A stretch of 49,786 nucleotides of DNA from Nonomuraea maritima (GTDB lineage: Bacteria > Actinomycetota > Actinomycetes > Streptosporangiales > Streptosporangiaceae): contig NZ_FNFB01000034.1 in assembly GCF_900100395.1 (NCBI RefSeq), positions 31,360-81,145 of the forward strand, read 5' to 3'. The translations under genes were made by a program, and so were the position numbers. The stretch's first letter is position 1. Each line of letters begins with the position of its first letter. Positions 16,760 through 25,748 of this stretch are shown here, in pieces. The notes below the pieces were generated by a model. It was not told where the DNA came from, made no database searches, and worked only from the letters and a program-made list of their open reading frames with translations.

Positions 16760-17430
16760 GCCGCCACCCCGCTCACGAGCTGCCCGTCACGCACCTCGAC
16801 GGTACGGTCGCACCAGCCGGCCACGTTCGGGTCGTGGGTGACCACGATGAGGCTCGCGCCGTTGTGCTTGGTCGCCTCCACCAGCAGCCGCATGGTGTCG
16901 TGGCCGGTGCGCTGGTCGAGGGCGCCCGTGGGCTCGTCGGCGAACACCACGGCCGGCTTGCTCACCAGTGCCCTGGCGATGGCCACCCGCTGCGCCTGGC
17001 CGCCGGACAGCTCCCCCGGCCGCCGCGTCTCCATCGACTGCAGGCCGAGCGGCCCGAACCACTCGCGGGCCTGCCGCACCGCCTGCGTCCTCGGCACGCC
17101 GCCCAGCATGAGCGGCAGGGCGACGTTCTCCTCGGCGGGCAGCTCGGGCAGCAGCTGACCGAACTGGAAGACGAAGCCGAACCTCGTCCGGCGCAGCTCG
17201 CTGCGCTTGCGCTCCCCCATCGCGTCGATGCGCTGCCCCTGCAGGTGCACCTCGCCCGCGTCCGGCTTCATGATCCCGGCCAGGCAGTGCAGCAGGGTGG
17301 ACTTGCCCGACCCGCTCGGTCCCATGATCGCCAGTGCCTCACCGGCCTGTATCGCGATGTCCACGCCCCCGAGGGCGACCGTCTGCCCGAAGCTCTTCTT
17401 CATGGCCCGTCCAACCAGCACGTCGTTCAT
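16756..17430 (-). CDS. MacB/LolD-type ABC transporter ATPase
   Basis: A 224-residue nucleotide-binding subunit with Walker A MGPSGSGKST, the Q-loop FQFGQLLPELPAEENV, signature LSGGQAQRVAIARAL, Walker B AVVFADEPTGALD and the H-loop VVTHDPNVAG. EPTGALD and the overall size are typical of the MacB/LolD family. It is coupled to the FtsX-like permease by a GTGA overlap. The divergent neighbour is a response regulator, which suggests regulation by signal, as in many bacitracin- or lantibiotic-type exporters. Confidence 0.92.
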   Translation of the reverse strand: MNDVLVGRAMKKSFGQTVALGGVDIAIQAGEALAIMGPSGSGKSTLLHCLAGIMKPDAGEVHLQGQRIDAMGERKRSELRRTRFGFVFQFGQLLPELPAEENVALPLMLGGVPRTQAVRQAREWFGPLGLQSMETRRPGELSGGQAQRVAIARALVSKPAVVFADEPTGALDQRTGHDTMRLLVEATKHNGASLIVVTHDPNVAGWCDRTVEVRDGQLVSGVAA

Positions 17431-17521
17431 GCCGATCAGCTTTCCGGCGCGGACATGGCCGCCGGATCGGCCGTGCGTCCAGCGTCACTCGGCCGAACGG
17501 CTGATCCCTAGGGTAGGAACC

Positions 17522-18166
17522 GTGACTATTCGGGTTCTCATCGCCGACGACCAGCATCTGGTCCGCACCGGCTTCCAGATGATCCTGGACGCGCAGCCCG
17601 ACATGGAGGTCGTGGCCGCGGTGTCCGACGGCGCCGAGGCGGTCGCGCAGGCCAGGAGGCTGCGGCCCGACGTGTGCCTGCTCGACATCCGGATGCCCAA
17701 GCTCGACGGCCTGGAGGTGACCCGGCTGCTCGCCGGGCCTGGCGTGGAGAACCCGCTGCGGGTGGTCATCGTCACCACCTTCGACCTCGACGAGTACGTC
17801 TACGGCGCGCTGCGCTCCGGCGCCACCGGGTTCCTGCTGAAGGACAGCGGGCCCACGCTGCTGATCGAGGCGGTCAAGGCCGCCGCGGCCGGCGACGCGC
17901 TCGTGTCGCCGTCGGTGACGCTGCGGCTGCTGCGGCACCTGGCCCGGCCCGGCCCGGCCGCCCCGGCGGGCGACCCGCTGACCGAGCGCGAGCTGGACGT
18001 CGTCCGCCTGGTCGCCAGAGGACGGACGAACCAGGAGGTGGCGGCGGAGCTGTTCGTGTCGCTGTCGACGGTGAAGACGCATCTGGGCAGCATCCAGTCG
18101 AAGCTGGGTGTCCGCAATCGGGTGGAAATCGCTGCTTGGGCGTGGGAATCCGGTGTGGTGAGCTGA
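17522..18166 (+). CDS. NarL/FixJ-family response regulator (no kinase beside it)
   Basis: A 214-residue two-component regulator. The receiver domain has the acidic pocket (LIADDQ), phospho-acceptor Asp in CLLDIRMPKLDG, Thr in IVTTFDLDEY and Lys in FLLKDSGP. A LuxR-type helix-turn-helix follows: LTERELDVVRLVARGRTNQEVA, LFVSLSTVKTHLGSI. It starts with GTG (VTIRVLIADD) preceded by GTAGGAACC. It is divergent from the ABC exporter, which it may control. Such regulators are usually next to a histidine kinase, but none is present here. The long upstream in-frame extension runs over the ATPase gene and is not used. Confidence 0.92.
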   Translation: MTIRVLIADDQHLVRTGFQMILDAQPDMEVVAAVSDGAEAVAQARRLRPDVCLLDIRMPKLDGLEVTRLLAGPGVENPLRVVIVTTFDLDEYVYGALRSGATGFLLKDSGPTLLIEAVKAAAAGDALVSPSVTLRLLRHLARPGPAAPAGDPLTERELDVVRLVARGRTNQEVAAELFVSLSTVKTHLGSIQSKLGVRNRVEIAAWAWESGVVS

Positions 18167-18232
18167 TTAACGGCGGGGCCGCCTGGATACAAGTGAGACA
18201 GAACCCAGCGCATGGCCCGGGGGGAGATCAAC

Positions 18233-18919
18233 GTGCGCAACGCCCAGGCAGTGCCGACCAGAGCCGCGTCCGCCGTCTACGTGACGCTCGCCGCCCAGGT
18301 GCTCTCCCTCTGCGCCCTCGTGATCTTCGAGCAGACCCGTGGCCGCCGGCTCACGGCCCAGCTCGCCGCGTTCGGCGGGCGTCCCCAGGGCGCCGACGCC
18401 GAGGCGGTGATCGGGGCGGTGACCGTGTTCGCGGTGCTGATGATGCTGGTGGCCGGCACCTCGATCGCCGCCGCGGCGGCGTACGTGACCTGGCTGGTGC
18501 GGGCGAGGCAGGCCAACGACCGCTCGGCCGCCACGGGTCCCGTCGCGGCCGCCTGGCTGGTGCCGGGCGTCAACCTGGTCGCCCCGGCGGTGCTGGTCGA
18601 CGGGGTGTGGCGGGGCGCCAGGCCCCCTGCGGGCGGGCGGGGGCGCTGGCTGGCTCTGCTGGCCGGGTGGTGGCTGAGCTGGCTCACCATGCTCGCCCTG
18701 GTCACGATCCGGCTGCCGCTCAGCACCTCCGACGGCGACCTGACCGGGGTGGGGGTGCCGGAGCTCGTCTGCGCGGTCGTGGCCGCGCTGCTGTGCGCGG
18801 CCACCGTACGCGAGCTGACCGCCCTGCAGCGGGCCGGCCGCACCGCCCCGGCGGAGCTGGTGCTCGAACGCACGCCCCACAGCGGCTCCTTCGGCCACCC
18901 GGGCCTGCAGAAGGGCTGA
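18233..18919 (+). CDS. DUF4328-like membrane protein
   Basis: A roughly 228-residue protein with about four membrane helices (ASAVYVTLAAQVLSLCALVIF; VIGAVTVFAVLMMLVAGTSIAAAAAYV region; WLALLAGWWLSWLTMLALV; ELVCAVVAALLCAATV). The loop VAAAWLVPGVNLVAPAVLVDGVWR matches the conserved WxxPGxNLxxP part of DUF4328 proteins, whose role is unknown. I chose the GTG at 18233 because GGGGGGAGATCAAC precedes it; an ATG at 18212 has no such site. It lies 66 bases after the response regulator and may be co-transcribed with it. Confidence 0.72.
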   Translation: MRNAQAVPTRAASAVYVTLAAQVLSLCALVIFEQTRGRRLTAQLAAFGGRPQGADAEAVIGAVTVFAVLMMLVAGTSIAAAAAYVTWLVRARQANDRSAATGPVAAAWLVPGVNLVAPAVLVDGVWRGARPPAGGRGRWLALLAGWWLSWLTMLALVTIRLPLSTSDGDLTGVGVPELVCAVVAALLCAATVRELTALQRAGRTAPAELVLERTPHSGSFGHPGLQKG

Positions 18920-18926
18920 GCGCGGC

Positions 18927-21900
18927 TCACGCGGCCGTGGGGCCCGAACTGCCCGGGCTGGCGTGCCACAGCCGGCGGGGCGGGTTGCCGAGCGCGGGGC
19001 CGAGGTCGGCGTACGGCGACAGGCAGAAACCGTTGGCGTACTCGATGGCGCGCCCGCCGACCCCCGCCGACTCCTCCGGGGCCCGGTCGATGACCTCGCG
19101 GACCGCCTCGATCCCCCGCGAGCGCCACAGCGCGTCGAGGTCGGCGAGGTCCCAGCAGTCGACCGCCCGCATCGACACCGCGCGGACGCCCGTACGCCGG
19201 ACCACCCCCTTGGCCAGCAGCAGCCACGAGCCGAACACGATCGAGGCGCACCGGCCCTGCACCGACTCGAAGAACGTCAGGTCGATCGGCCCGGTCGAGT
19301 CGTCGAGCGTGGTGAAGATGACCCGCCGGCCCGAGCGCACGGCCGGCGTCTGGGTCGCCACCTTGACCCCCGCGACCAGGATCTCGGCCCCGCTGCGCTG
19401 GGCGAGCAGGTCTTTGGAGCGCACCACCCCGAGGGCGTCGAGCAGCTCGTCGTGGAAGCTGATGACGTGCCGGCTGACGTCGATGCCGAGGATCTCCAGC
19501 TCGGCCTCGACCATCTCGGCCTCGGTCATCTCGGGCAGCTCGCCCGGCGGCAGGTGCTCGCCGAAGCCGAGCGGGAGCTGCACGGCCACCGTCTCCTCAC
19601 CCCGCGGGGAGCCGGACGCGTGCCGGTCGTAGCGCCGTGACCTGCGCGGGCCCGCGTGCACGCCCGCCGCCGAGGCCCGGTCGAGCACGCCCACCCTGGC
19701 GACCAGGTCGCGGCGGGTCAGCTCGCCCGGCCGCCAGCGCGGCCCGCCCGGGCGCAGATCGTGCAGCGCGTCGAGGCCGCCGACCTGCACGATCCGTTCG
19801 AGCGTCGGACGCGAGGGCCTGGCGCGGTCCCAGAAGTCGGCCATCGACGTGTACGGCTGCCCGGCGACCATGCGCTCGACCTCCGCCTCGCTCACCCCCT
19901 TGACCGCCGAGAACGGCACCCGCAGCGCGTACCCCTTGCCGATCTCGCTGATCCGGAAGTCTTTCACCCGGCGCCGCGGGTCGTCGTCGCCCAGCTCGGC
20001 GGGGCGGACGCGGAAGCTGACGCGCGGGCCGAGCCGTTCCACCCGCCAGTCCTTGCCCGACTTGTTGACGTCGAGGGGCAGGATCTTCACCCCGCACTGC
20101 CGGGCCTCGTCGATGATGACGCGCGGCGGGTACATGCCGGGATCGTGCGTGAGCACCCCGGCGAAGAACGCCGCCGCGTGGTGCCGCTTCAGCCACGCCG
20201 ACTGGTAGGTGGGCAGCGCGAACGCCGCCGCGTGCGCCTTGCAGAACCCGAACGCGCCGAACGCGTCCAGCACCTGCCAGGCCCGCTCCACGGCCGCGTC
20301 GTCGAAGCCGTTGGCCTGCGCCAGGGGGACGAACGCGCGGCGCACGCGCTCGCGCCCCTCCGGCGTGTCGAGGGTGCGCCGCAGCTTCTCGGCGTACGAC
20401 AGGTCGCGCCCTGTCATCACCGAGATGACCTTGAGGACCTGTTCGTGGAACACCACGACCCCGTGGGTCTCCTTCAGCGCCTCGTGCAGCCGCTCGTGCG
20501 GGTAGTGCGGCTCCCGCCACCCGTGCCTGGCCTCCAGGTAGGGGGTGACCATGTCGGAGTTGACCGGCCCTGGACGGAACAGCGAGATGTCCACGATCAG
20601 GTCGTGCATCCTGCGCGGCTCCAGCTTGGCCACCAGCTCCCGCTGCCCCGGCGACTCGATCTGGAAGCAGCCGAGGGTGCGGGAGGCGCAGATCATGTCG
20701 TAGGTGTCCTGGTCGTCGTGGGGGACGTACTGGACGTTCTGGTCGTCACCGCTCTGGCGGTCGAGCTCGACCACGACGCCGTCGACGCGTTCGATCTCGC
20801 TCAGCGCGTACGCCATCGCCGACTGCATCCGCACGCCCAGCACGTCGAGCTTGAGCAGCCCGGCCTCCTCCACGTCGTCCTTGTCGAACTGCGACATCGG
20901 GAACCCCAGCAGGCTGCTCTCGACCGGCGTGCGGTCGCGCAGCCCCGCGTTGCCGACCAGCACGCCGCACGGGTGCAGCGCGATGTGCCGCGGCAGGCCG
21001 TCGAGCTTCTCCGCCAGCCGGAACACCCGGTCGAGCCCGGCCTCGCCGAGCCTGCTCTCGCGCAGCTCGGGCAGGTCGTGCAGGGACGCGGTGATCTGCT
21101 TGGCCCTGATGTGCGGGAACGCCTTGGCGATGGCGTCGATCTCGTGCGGCGGCAGGCCCATCGCCCCGGCGACGTCGCGGATGGCGCTGCGTGCCCGGTA
21201 GGTCTCCATCATGGACACACAGGCCACCCGGTCTTCGCCGTAGCGGTCGAAGATGGCCTGGTAGCAGTCGAGGCGGCGGGCCGACTCGACGTCGACGTCG
21301 ATGTCGGGCAGGCCGACCCGGCCCTCCGACAGGAAGCGCTCCATGAGCAGGCCGTGGTCGAGCGGGTTGACCTCGCCGATGCCGATGAGGTAGTTGACCA
21401 GGCTGCCGGCGCCCGAACCGCGCACGGCGCAGCGGATGCCCATGTCGCGGATCATGCCGGTGATGCCGGCCACGGCGACGAAGTAGCCGGACAGGCGCTT
21501 GCGCTCGATGATCGCCATCTCGTCGGCGAGGCGCCGCCTGGCCTCGGCGGAGCGGTCGAGGCCGCGCCGGGCCAGGCCGTCGGCGACGCCGCCGCGCAGC
21601 ATCGCCACCGGGTCGCCGCCGACCTCGGGCAGGTGCAGGGCGGGCGGGTCGTTGCGCAGCGCGAGCACGTCGAGCGGGTCGATCGCGCACGCCTCGGCCA
21701 GCAACCGGGTGGTGGCCAGCAGCCGGGCCACCCGCTCGCCGTCGCCCGCGCACACCTTGGCCGCCACCCGCTCCATCTCCGCGGTGCTCTTGAGGTAGGC
21801 GTGGGAGGTGGTGCCCTCGAGGTGGCGCGGGTGCAGCGGGACGAGCCGGCGGGCCGCGTCGAGCACGTCGCCCACCTGGTGGTCGGCCGGGTCGAGGTAG

Positions 21901-22571
21901 CGCGCCGCGTTCGTCAGCACGGCGGGCACACCCATCGACTCGGCCAGCGCGAGCATGCGCACGGCGGTGGTGGCGTCGCGGTAGCCGTACTGGTCGACCA
22001 GCTCGACCACCACGCCGGGCAGCGCGGCGCGCCACAGGCCGAGCAGTGTCCTGGCGCGGTCGTCGCGCCGCTCGGCGACCGCGCGGCCCACGTCGGAGCG
22101 GGGCCCGAGCAGCACCACGAGGCCGTCGTCGGCGCCGAGACCCGGGCGGCCTGGGCCGCCGGCGAACTCGCCGAGCAGCTCGCGGGTCACCGTGGGCGTG
22201 CCGCGCCCGTCGCCCGCGAGGTGGGCGGCCGTGACGAGACGGCACAGGCGCGACCAGCCCTTGCCGCGGGCCAGCACCGTGACGCGGTCTTCGGCGTCGG
22301 GCGCGGTGCGCGGCCGGGGCGCGCGCATCCCCGGCGCGGAGGTGCGTTCGGGGACGCCGAGCGCCAGGTCGACGCCGAGCACCGGCGCGATGCCGGCGTC
22401 CGCGCACGCGCGGACGTGCTTGACGGCGCCGTAGAGGCCGTCGCGGTCGGTCAGCGCCAGGATGTCCATCCCGTGCTCCAGCGCCCGCCCCACCAGCGCC
22501 CGCGGGAACGCGGTGCCGTAGCGCATGGAGTACGCGGAGGACACGTGCAGGTGCGGGAACGGGGGCGCCAT
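18927..22571 (-). CDS. dnaE2: Error-prone DNA polymerase III alpha subunit (DnaE2/ImuC type)
   Basis: A 1,214-residue C-family polymerase, the second, SOS-type DnaE of actinobacteria, used in lesion bypass. Order: PHP domain (PHLHVSSAYSMRYG; ALTDRDGLYG, where the usual metal-binding His is Arg, so this PHP site is probably inactive), the palm with GLPDIDVDVESARR near residue 425 carrying two catalytic Asp, KLDVLGVRMQSAM, the finger region (SLFRPGPVNSDMVTPYLEARHG), HhH motifs and a C-terminal OB fold (VAGVKVATQTPAVRSGRRVIF). The ATG at 22571 overlaps the DUF6504 stop (TGATG); an ATG at 22580 is also in frame. A LexA box lies upstream of the operon. Confidence 0.93.
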   Translation of the reverse strand: MAPPFPHLHVSSAYSMRYGTAFPRALVGRALEHGMDILALTDRDGLYGAVKHVRACADAGIAPVLGVDLALGVPERTSAPGMRAPRPRTAPDAEDRVTVLARGKGWSRLCRLVTAAHLAGDGRGTPTVTRELLGEFAGGPGRPGLGADDGLVVLLGPRSDVGRAVAERRDDRARTLLGLWRAALPGVVVELVDQYGYRDATTAVRMLALAESMGVPAVLTNAARYLDPADHQVGDVLDAARRLVPLHPRHLEGTTSHAYLKSTAEMERVAAKVCAGDGERVARLLATTRLLAEACAIDPLDVLALRNDPPALHLPEVGGDPVAMLRGGVADGLARRGLDRSAEARRRLADEMAIIERKRLSGYFVAVAGITGMIRDMGIRCAVRGSGAGSLVNYLIGIGEVNPLDHGLLMERFLSEGRVGLPDIDVDVESARRLDCYQAIFDRYGEDRVACVSMMETYRARSAIRDVAGAMGLPPHEIDAIAKAFPHIRAKQITASLHDLPELRESRLGEAGLDRVFRLAEKLDGLPRHIALHPCGVLVGNAGLRDRTPVESSLLGFPMSQFDKDDVEEAGLLKLDVLGVRMQSAMAYALSEIERVDGVVVELDRQSGDDQNVQYVPHDDQDTYDMICASRTLGCFQIESPGQRELVAKLEPRRMHDLIVDISLFRPGPVNSDMVTPYLEARHGWREPHYPHERLHEALKETHGVVVFHEQVLKVISVMTGRDLSYAEKLRRTLDTPEGRERVRRAFVPLAQANGFDDAAVERAWQVLDAFGAFGFCKAHAAAFALPTYQSAWLKRHHAAAFFAGVLTHDPGMYPPRVIIDEARQCGVKILPLDVNKSGKDWRVERLGPRVSFRVRPAELGDDDPRRRVKDFRISEIGKGYALRVPFSAVKGVSEAEVERMVAGQPYTSMADFWDRARPSRPTLERIVQVGGLDALHDLRPGGPRWRPGELTRRDLVARVGVLDRASAAGVHAGPRRSRRYDRHASGSPRGEETVAVQLPLGFGEHLPPGELPEMTEAEMVEAELEILGIDVSRHVISFHDELLDALGVVRSKDLLAQRSGAEILVAGVKVATQTPAVRSGRRVIFTTLDDSTGPIDLTFFESVQGRCASIVFGSWLLLAKGVVRRTGVRAVSMRAVDCWDLADLDALWRSRGIEAVREVIDRAPEESAGVGGRAIEYANGFCLSPYADLGPALGNPPRRLWHASPGSSGPTAA

Positions 22572-22837
22572 CAGTCCCACGCCCGCATCAGCAGCCAGCC
22601 GTCGCCGGCGGTGTCGTAACGCAGCTCGTAGGAGCCGACCTCGCGGCCGGGGCCGGCCTGCACGCGCCAGAAGCGGCGCTCACCCGGGTCGCCCTCGCCC
22701 GTCTTCCACCACTCGCGCGCGATCACCCAGCTGTCGAGGACGCTCCGGACCAGGTAGAGCCGGTCACGCCAGACGAACTGGGCCGGCTCCCCGTCTCGGG
22801 TCCACACCTCTATCGGATCGCCATAGAGTCTGCTCAA
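22571..22837 (-). CDS. DUF6504 family protein, SOS cassette partner
   Basis: An 88-residue protein (LSRLYGDPIEVW, FVWRDRLYLVRSVLDSWVIAREWW, FWRVQAGPGREVGSYELRYD) of the type I know as DUF6504, found next to imuB/dnaE2 genes in actinobacteria and of unknown function. It is rich in Trp and Tyr with a beta-strand look. A TTG start at 22837 is used, seven bases after GGGGAG. The stop overlaps the dnaE2 start, so the two are co-translated. Longer in-frame starts upstream run into the GntR gene and the operator and are unlikely. Confidence 0.8.
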   Translation of the reverse strand: MSRLYGDPIEVWTRDGEPAQFVWRDRLYLVRSVLDSWVIAREWWKTGEGDPGERRFWRVQAGPGREVGSYELRYDTAGDGWLLMRAWD

Positions 22838-22902
22838 GACGCTTCTCCCCGCGGCTTCGGTTCTCTTCCTGAACCACCCGGGGGAAGGCGGGTGTTGATG
22901 TA

Positions 22903-22918
22903 TCGAACATATGTTCTC
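22903..22918 (-). promoter_or_regulatory. LexA-binding SOS box upstream of DUF6504-dnaE2
   Basis: TCGAACATATGTTCTC matches the actinobacterial LexA consensus TCGAAC-N4-GTTCGA at ten of twelve defined positions. It contains the perfect palindrome GAACATATGTTC (22905-22916). It sits 66 bases before the DUF6504 start and overlaps the last two bases of the preceding gntR gene, as expected for SOS induction of the operon. Confidence 0.8.
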
Positions 22919-23663
22919 AGCGCTCGAAACGCAAGTCGCCCACCTGCCGTGCGAGGGGGTTGGCGCCGATCGAGTTGCGGATGCTGAAGGCCACGCTGCC
23001 CGCCCGGTAACGGTCGTCCGACGTCTCGACGGGCCGGCCCTCGTGGGTGGTCGTGGTCCTGCGCTGGCGCAGCAGCGGGCTGCCGCGGCGCACGCCCAGC
23101 AGCCGGGCGTCCACGGCCCCGGCCGCCACCGCGTCGATGAGGTGCTCGCCGTAGGCGAACACCAGGCCGACGGACTCGTACAGCGCCTCGGTGACCGATC
23201 CGCAGTCGGCGGGGAGCCCCTCGACGGCGGGCGCAACCCAGCCCGCGTAGACGGTGCGCTCCAGCAGGACGGGCTCACCCTCCAGCGTGCGCACGCGCAG
23301 CACCTCCAGCACGTCGTCGCACCCGAGTCTGGCCGACTCGGCGCCGCTCGCGCGCCTGCGGCGCTGCTCCACCACCTGGCCGCCGTAGCGGTTGCCGTTC
23401 GCGCGGGCCCACTGGGCGAAGCTGTGCAGCTCGGCGAAGCTCTGGCTGCGCACCTTTCCGAGCACGATGCGCCGTGCGCCCTGCCGGGAGCCGACCAGGC
23501 CCTCGGCGGCCAGTACCGCCACCGCCTGGCGGACCGTCCCGCGGGCGGCGCCGTACCGTTCGGCGAGCTCCGTCTCGCTCGGGAGCGGGGAGCCGACGGG
23601 ATGGGCGCCGGAAAGGATCTCCTTACGAAGCTCTTCAGCGATCCGTTCATAGCGCGCCACCAT
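22917..23663 (-). CDS. GntR/HutC-family (UTRA) transcriptional regulator
   Basis: A 248-residue repressor-type protein. A winged helix (YERIAEELRKEILSGAHPVGSPLPSETELAERYG in outline, then ARGTVRQAVAVLAAEGLV) is followed by a UTRA ligand-binding domain (VLEVLRVRTLEGEPVLLERTVY, SVTEALYESVGLVFAYGEHLIDAV, SPLLRQRRTTTTHEGRPVE). PhnF and HutC are typical relatives. The ATG at 23663 has GGAAGGACGGGG upstream. Divergent from an ABC importer plus HAD phosphatase operon, it is most likely the regulator of that operon, sensing its substrate. Confidence 0.9.
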   Translation of the reverse strand: MVARYERIAEELRKEILSGAHPVGSPLPSETELAERYGAARGTVRQAVAVLAAEGLVGSRQGARRIVLGKVRSQSFAELHSFAQWARANGNRYGGQVVEQRRRRASGAESARLGCDDVLEVLRVRTLEGEPVLLERTVYAGWVAPAVEGLPADCGSVTEALYESVGLVFAYGEHLIDAVAAGAVDARLLGVRRGSPLLRQRRTTTTHEGRPVETSDDRYRAGSVAFSIRNSIGANPLARQVGDLRFER

Positions 23664-23718
23664 CCCCGTCCTTCCCCATTCACATAAGAGCAACATTTAT
23701 GCGACTTACTAGGGCTCG

Positions 23719-23732
23719 CTTGTTTGTACAAG
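23719..23732. promoter_or_regulatory. Inverted repeat, candidate operator of the GntR/UTRA regulator
   Basis: CTTGT-TTGT-ACAAG is a perfect 5-bp inverted repeat with a four-base centre in the 112-base divergent region. HutC-subfamily regulators bind short palindromes of this style. It lies 43 bases before the binding-protein start, close to where its promoter should be. Confidence 0.5.
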
Positions 23733-23775
23733 TTCCCCTAGATTCTTGCCACACCCCCTGGAACATGGAGGCGTC

Positions 23776-24927
23776 GTGTTCACACCTCGCACTCGTGCGG
23801 CCGGCGTTGCCGCATTTCTTTCCCTCGTCGCAGTGGGCTGCGGCGCGGCCCCCAGCACCCAGACCACCCAAGCCTCGGAAGGAGGAGTGAACGCGGCCAC
23901 CGCCACGTCCGCCGCCGATTTCGGCGGGTTCGACAAACTGGTCGAGGCGGCCAAGAAGGAAGGCACGCTGCACGTCATCGCGCTGCCGCCCGACTGGGCC
24001 AACTACGGCGAGATCATCGAGAAGTTCCAGGCCACGTACGGCATCAAGATCGAGAGCGAGACGCCCGACGCCTCGAGCTCCGACGAGATCAACGCCGTCA
24101 AGACCCGCAAGGGCCAGGACCGCGCTCCCGACGTGCTCGACCTCGGGCAGTCGTTCGCGCTCAGCGGCGCCGCAGAGGGCCTGTTCGCCCCGTACAAGAC
24201 GCAGACCTTCGACAAGATCCCCGAGGGTCAGAAGGAGCCGACCGGGCTCTGGGTCAACGACTACGGCGGCTACGTCTCCATCGGCTGCGACGCCAAGAAG
24301 ATCGCCACCTGCCCGACGAGCTTCGCCGACCTGCTCAAGCCCGAGTACAAGGGCAAGGTCGCGCTGAACGGCAACCCGACCAAGGCAGGCTCGGCCTTCG
24401 CCGGCGTGCTCGCCGCCTCCCTGGCGAACGGCGGCTCCTTCGACGACATCCAGCCCGGCATCGACTTCTTCAAGAAGCTGAAGGACGCCGGCAACTTCAA
24501 CCCGGTCGAGACCACGCCCGCGACCATCGAGAAGGGCGAGACCCAGATCAGCATCGACTGGGACTACAACAACGCCGCCTACGCTCCCCAGATGACCGCC
24601 AAGGGCATCGACTGGAAGGTCAACATCCCGAGCGACGGCAAGTACTTCGAGATGTACGCCCAGGCCATCAACAAGGACGCCCCCCACCCGGCCGCCGCCC
24701 GCCTGTGGCAGGAGTTCATCTACAGCGCCGAGGGCCAGAACCTCTACCTCAAGGGCTTCGCCCGTCCCGTCCTGCTGCCCACGATGACCACCGAGGGCAC
24801 CGTCGACCAGGCCCTGGCCGCGCAGCTGCCGGCCGTGGACGGCACGCCGCAGTTCCCGACCACCGAGCAGGTCACCGCGGCCAAGGAGAAGGTCGCCAGC
24901 GGCTGGGACGCGGCGATCTCCGGATGA
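23776..24927 (+). CDS. ABC importer substrate-binding lipoprotein (family 1, PotD/FbpA-like)
   Basis: A 383-residue secreted binding protein. The signal peptide ends in a lipobox (LVAVG-C, Cys near residue 21), so it is a lipoprotein. The mature part is an extracellular solute-binding fold: FDKLVEAAKKEGTLHVIALPPDWANYGEIIEKF in outline, then YGIKIESETPDASSSDEINAV and IDWDYNNAAYAPQM. Relatives bind polyamines, Fe(III), 2-aminoethylphosphonate or phosphorylated organics. The GTG start is preceded by GGAGGCGTC. It is first in an operon of two permeases, an ATPase and a HAD phosphatase; the phosphatase hints at a phosphorylated ligand, which is inference. Confidence 0.88.
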   Translation: MFTPRTRAAGVAAFLSLVAVGCGAAPSTQTTQASEGGVNAATATSAADFGGFDKLVEAAKKEGTLHVIALPPDWANYGEIIEKFQATYGIKIESETPDASSSDEINAVKTRKGQDRAPDVLDLGQSFALSGAAEGLFAPYKTQTFDKIPEGQKEPTGLWVNDYGGYVSIGCDAKKIATCPTSFADLLKPEYKGKVALNGNPTKAGSAFAGVLAASLANGGSFDDIQPGIDFFKKLKDAGNFNPVETTPATIEKGETQISIDWDYNNAAYAPQMTAKGIDWKVNIPSDGKYFEMYAQAINKDAPHPAAARLWQEFIYSAEGQNLYLKGFARPVLLPTMTTEGTVDQALAAQLPAVDGTPQFPTTEQVTAAKEKVASGWDAAISG

Positions 24928-25748
24928 GCTCGTCCCGTTCGAGGGGCCGGCTCGGCGCGCTTCCGCTGCTCGCGTTCTACGCGGTGGTGTTCGGCGTCCC
25001 CGCCGTCGCGCTCGTCGTGGGGGCGTTCACCGTACAGGGCCGGCCGAGCCTGGCCAACGTGTCGCAGAGCCTGCAGGGCGGCTACCTGACCGCCATGATC
25101 GGCAGCGTGCGGCTGTCGGCCGTGGTGGCGGTGCTGGGCGCCGTCCTCGGCACGTTCCTCGCCTACGCCGTCGTCACCTCCCGTTTCACGCTGCTGCGGG
25201 AGTCCGTGCTGACCGCCTCGGGCGTGCTCGCGAACTTCGGCGGCGTGCCGCTGGCGTTCTTCTGGATCGCGACGCTCGGCAACTCCGGCGTGGTCAGCGG
25301 GCTGATCGGGCTGCCGTCCGGGTCCCTGTACACCTTCTGGGGGCTCGTGATCGTCTACCTGTACTTCTCGATCCCGCTGATGGTGCTGTCCATGGCCCCG
25401 GCGCTCGACGGGCTGCGGCCCCAGTGGCGCGAGGCGGCGGCCAACAACGGCGCCACGGCCTGGCACTACTGGCGCTTCGTCGCGCTGCCGGTGCTCGCCC
25501 CCGCGATGCTCGGCGGGGTCGTGCTGCTGTTCGGCGGCGCCTTCTCCGCGTACGCCACCGCGAACGCCATGGTCGGCACCGTCGTCCCGCTGGTCACCCT
25601 GAAGATCGCCAGCGCGCTGACCGGCGACGTGCTGATCGGCCACGAGAACATCGCGCTCGCGCTCAGCCTCGACATGGTCGTGGTGGCCGGCCTCGTGATG
25701 GCGATCTACCTGCCGCTGCAGAGGAGGACGTCCCGATGGCTGCAATGA
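24924..25748 (+). CDS. ABC importer permease 1
   Basis: A 274-residue membrane protein with about six helices and the EAA-type loop (REAAANNGATAWHYWRFVALPVLAPAMLGG), which contacts the ATPase. It starts with ATG in a 4-base ATGA overlap with the binding-protein gene. It belongs to the PotB/PhnU-like binding-protein-dependent permease group. Together with permease 2 it should form the heterodimeric channel. Confidence 0.9.
   Translation: MSSSRSRGRLGALPLLAFYAVVFGVPAVALVVGAFTVQGRPSLANVSQSLQGGYLTAMIGSVRLSAVVAVLGAVLGTFLAYAVVTSRFTLLRESVLTASGVLANFGGVPLAFFWIATLGNSGVVSGLIGLPSGSLYTFWGLVIVYLYFSIPLMVLSMAPALDGLRPQWREAAANNGATAWHYWRFVALPVLAPAMLGGVVLLFGGAFSAYATANAMVGTVVPLVTLKIASALTGDVLIGHENIALALSLDMVVVAGLVMAIYLPLQRRTSRWLQ

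Noticed and set aside
19656..22619. A 987-codon plus-strand open frame
   Set aside because: It is antisense to dnaE2, whose motifs are complete; the translation is low complexity and without motifs.
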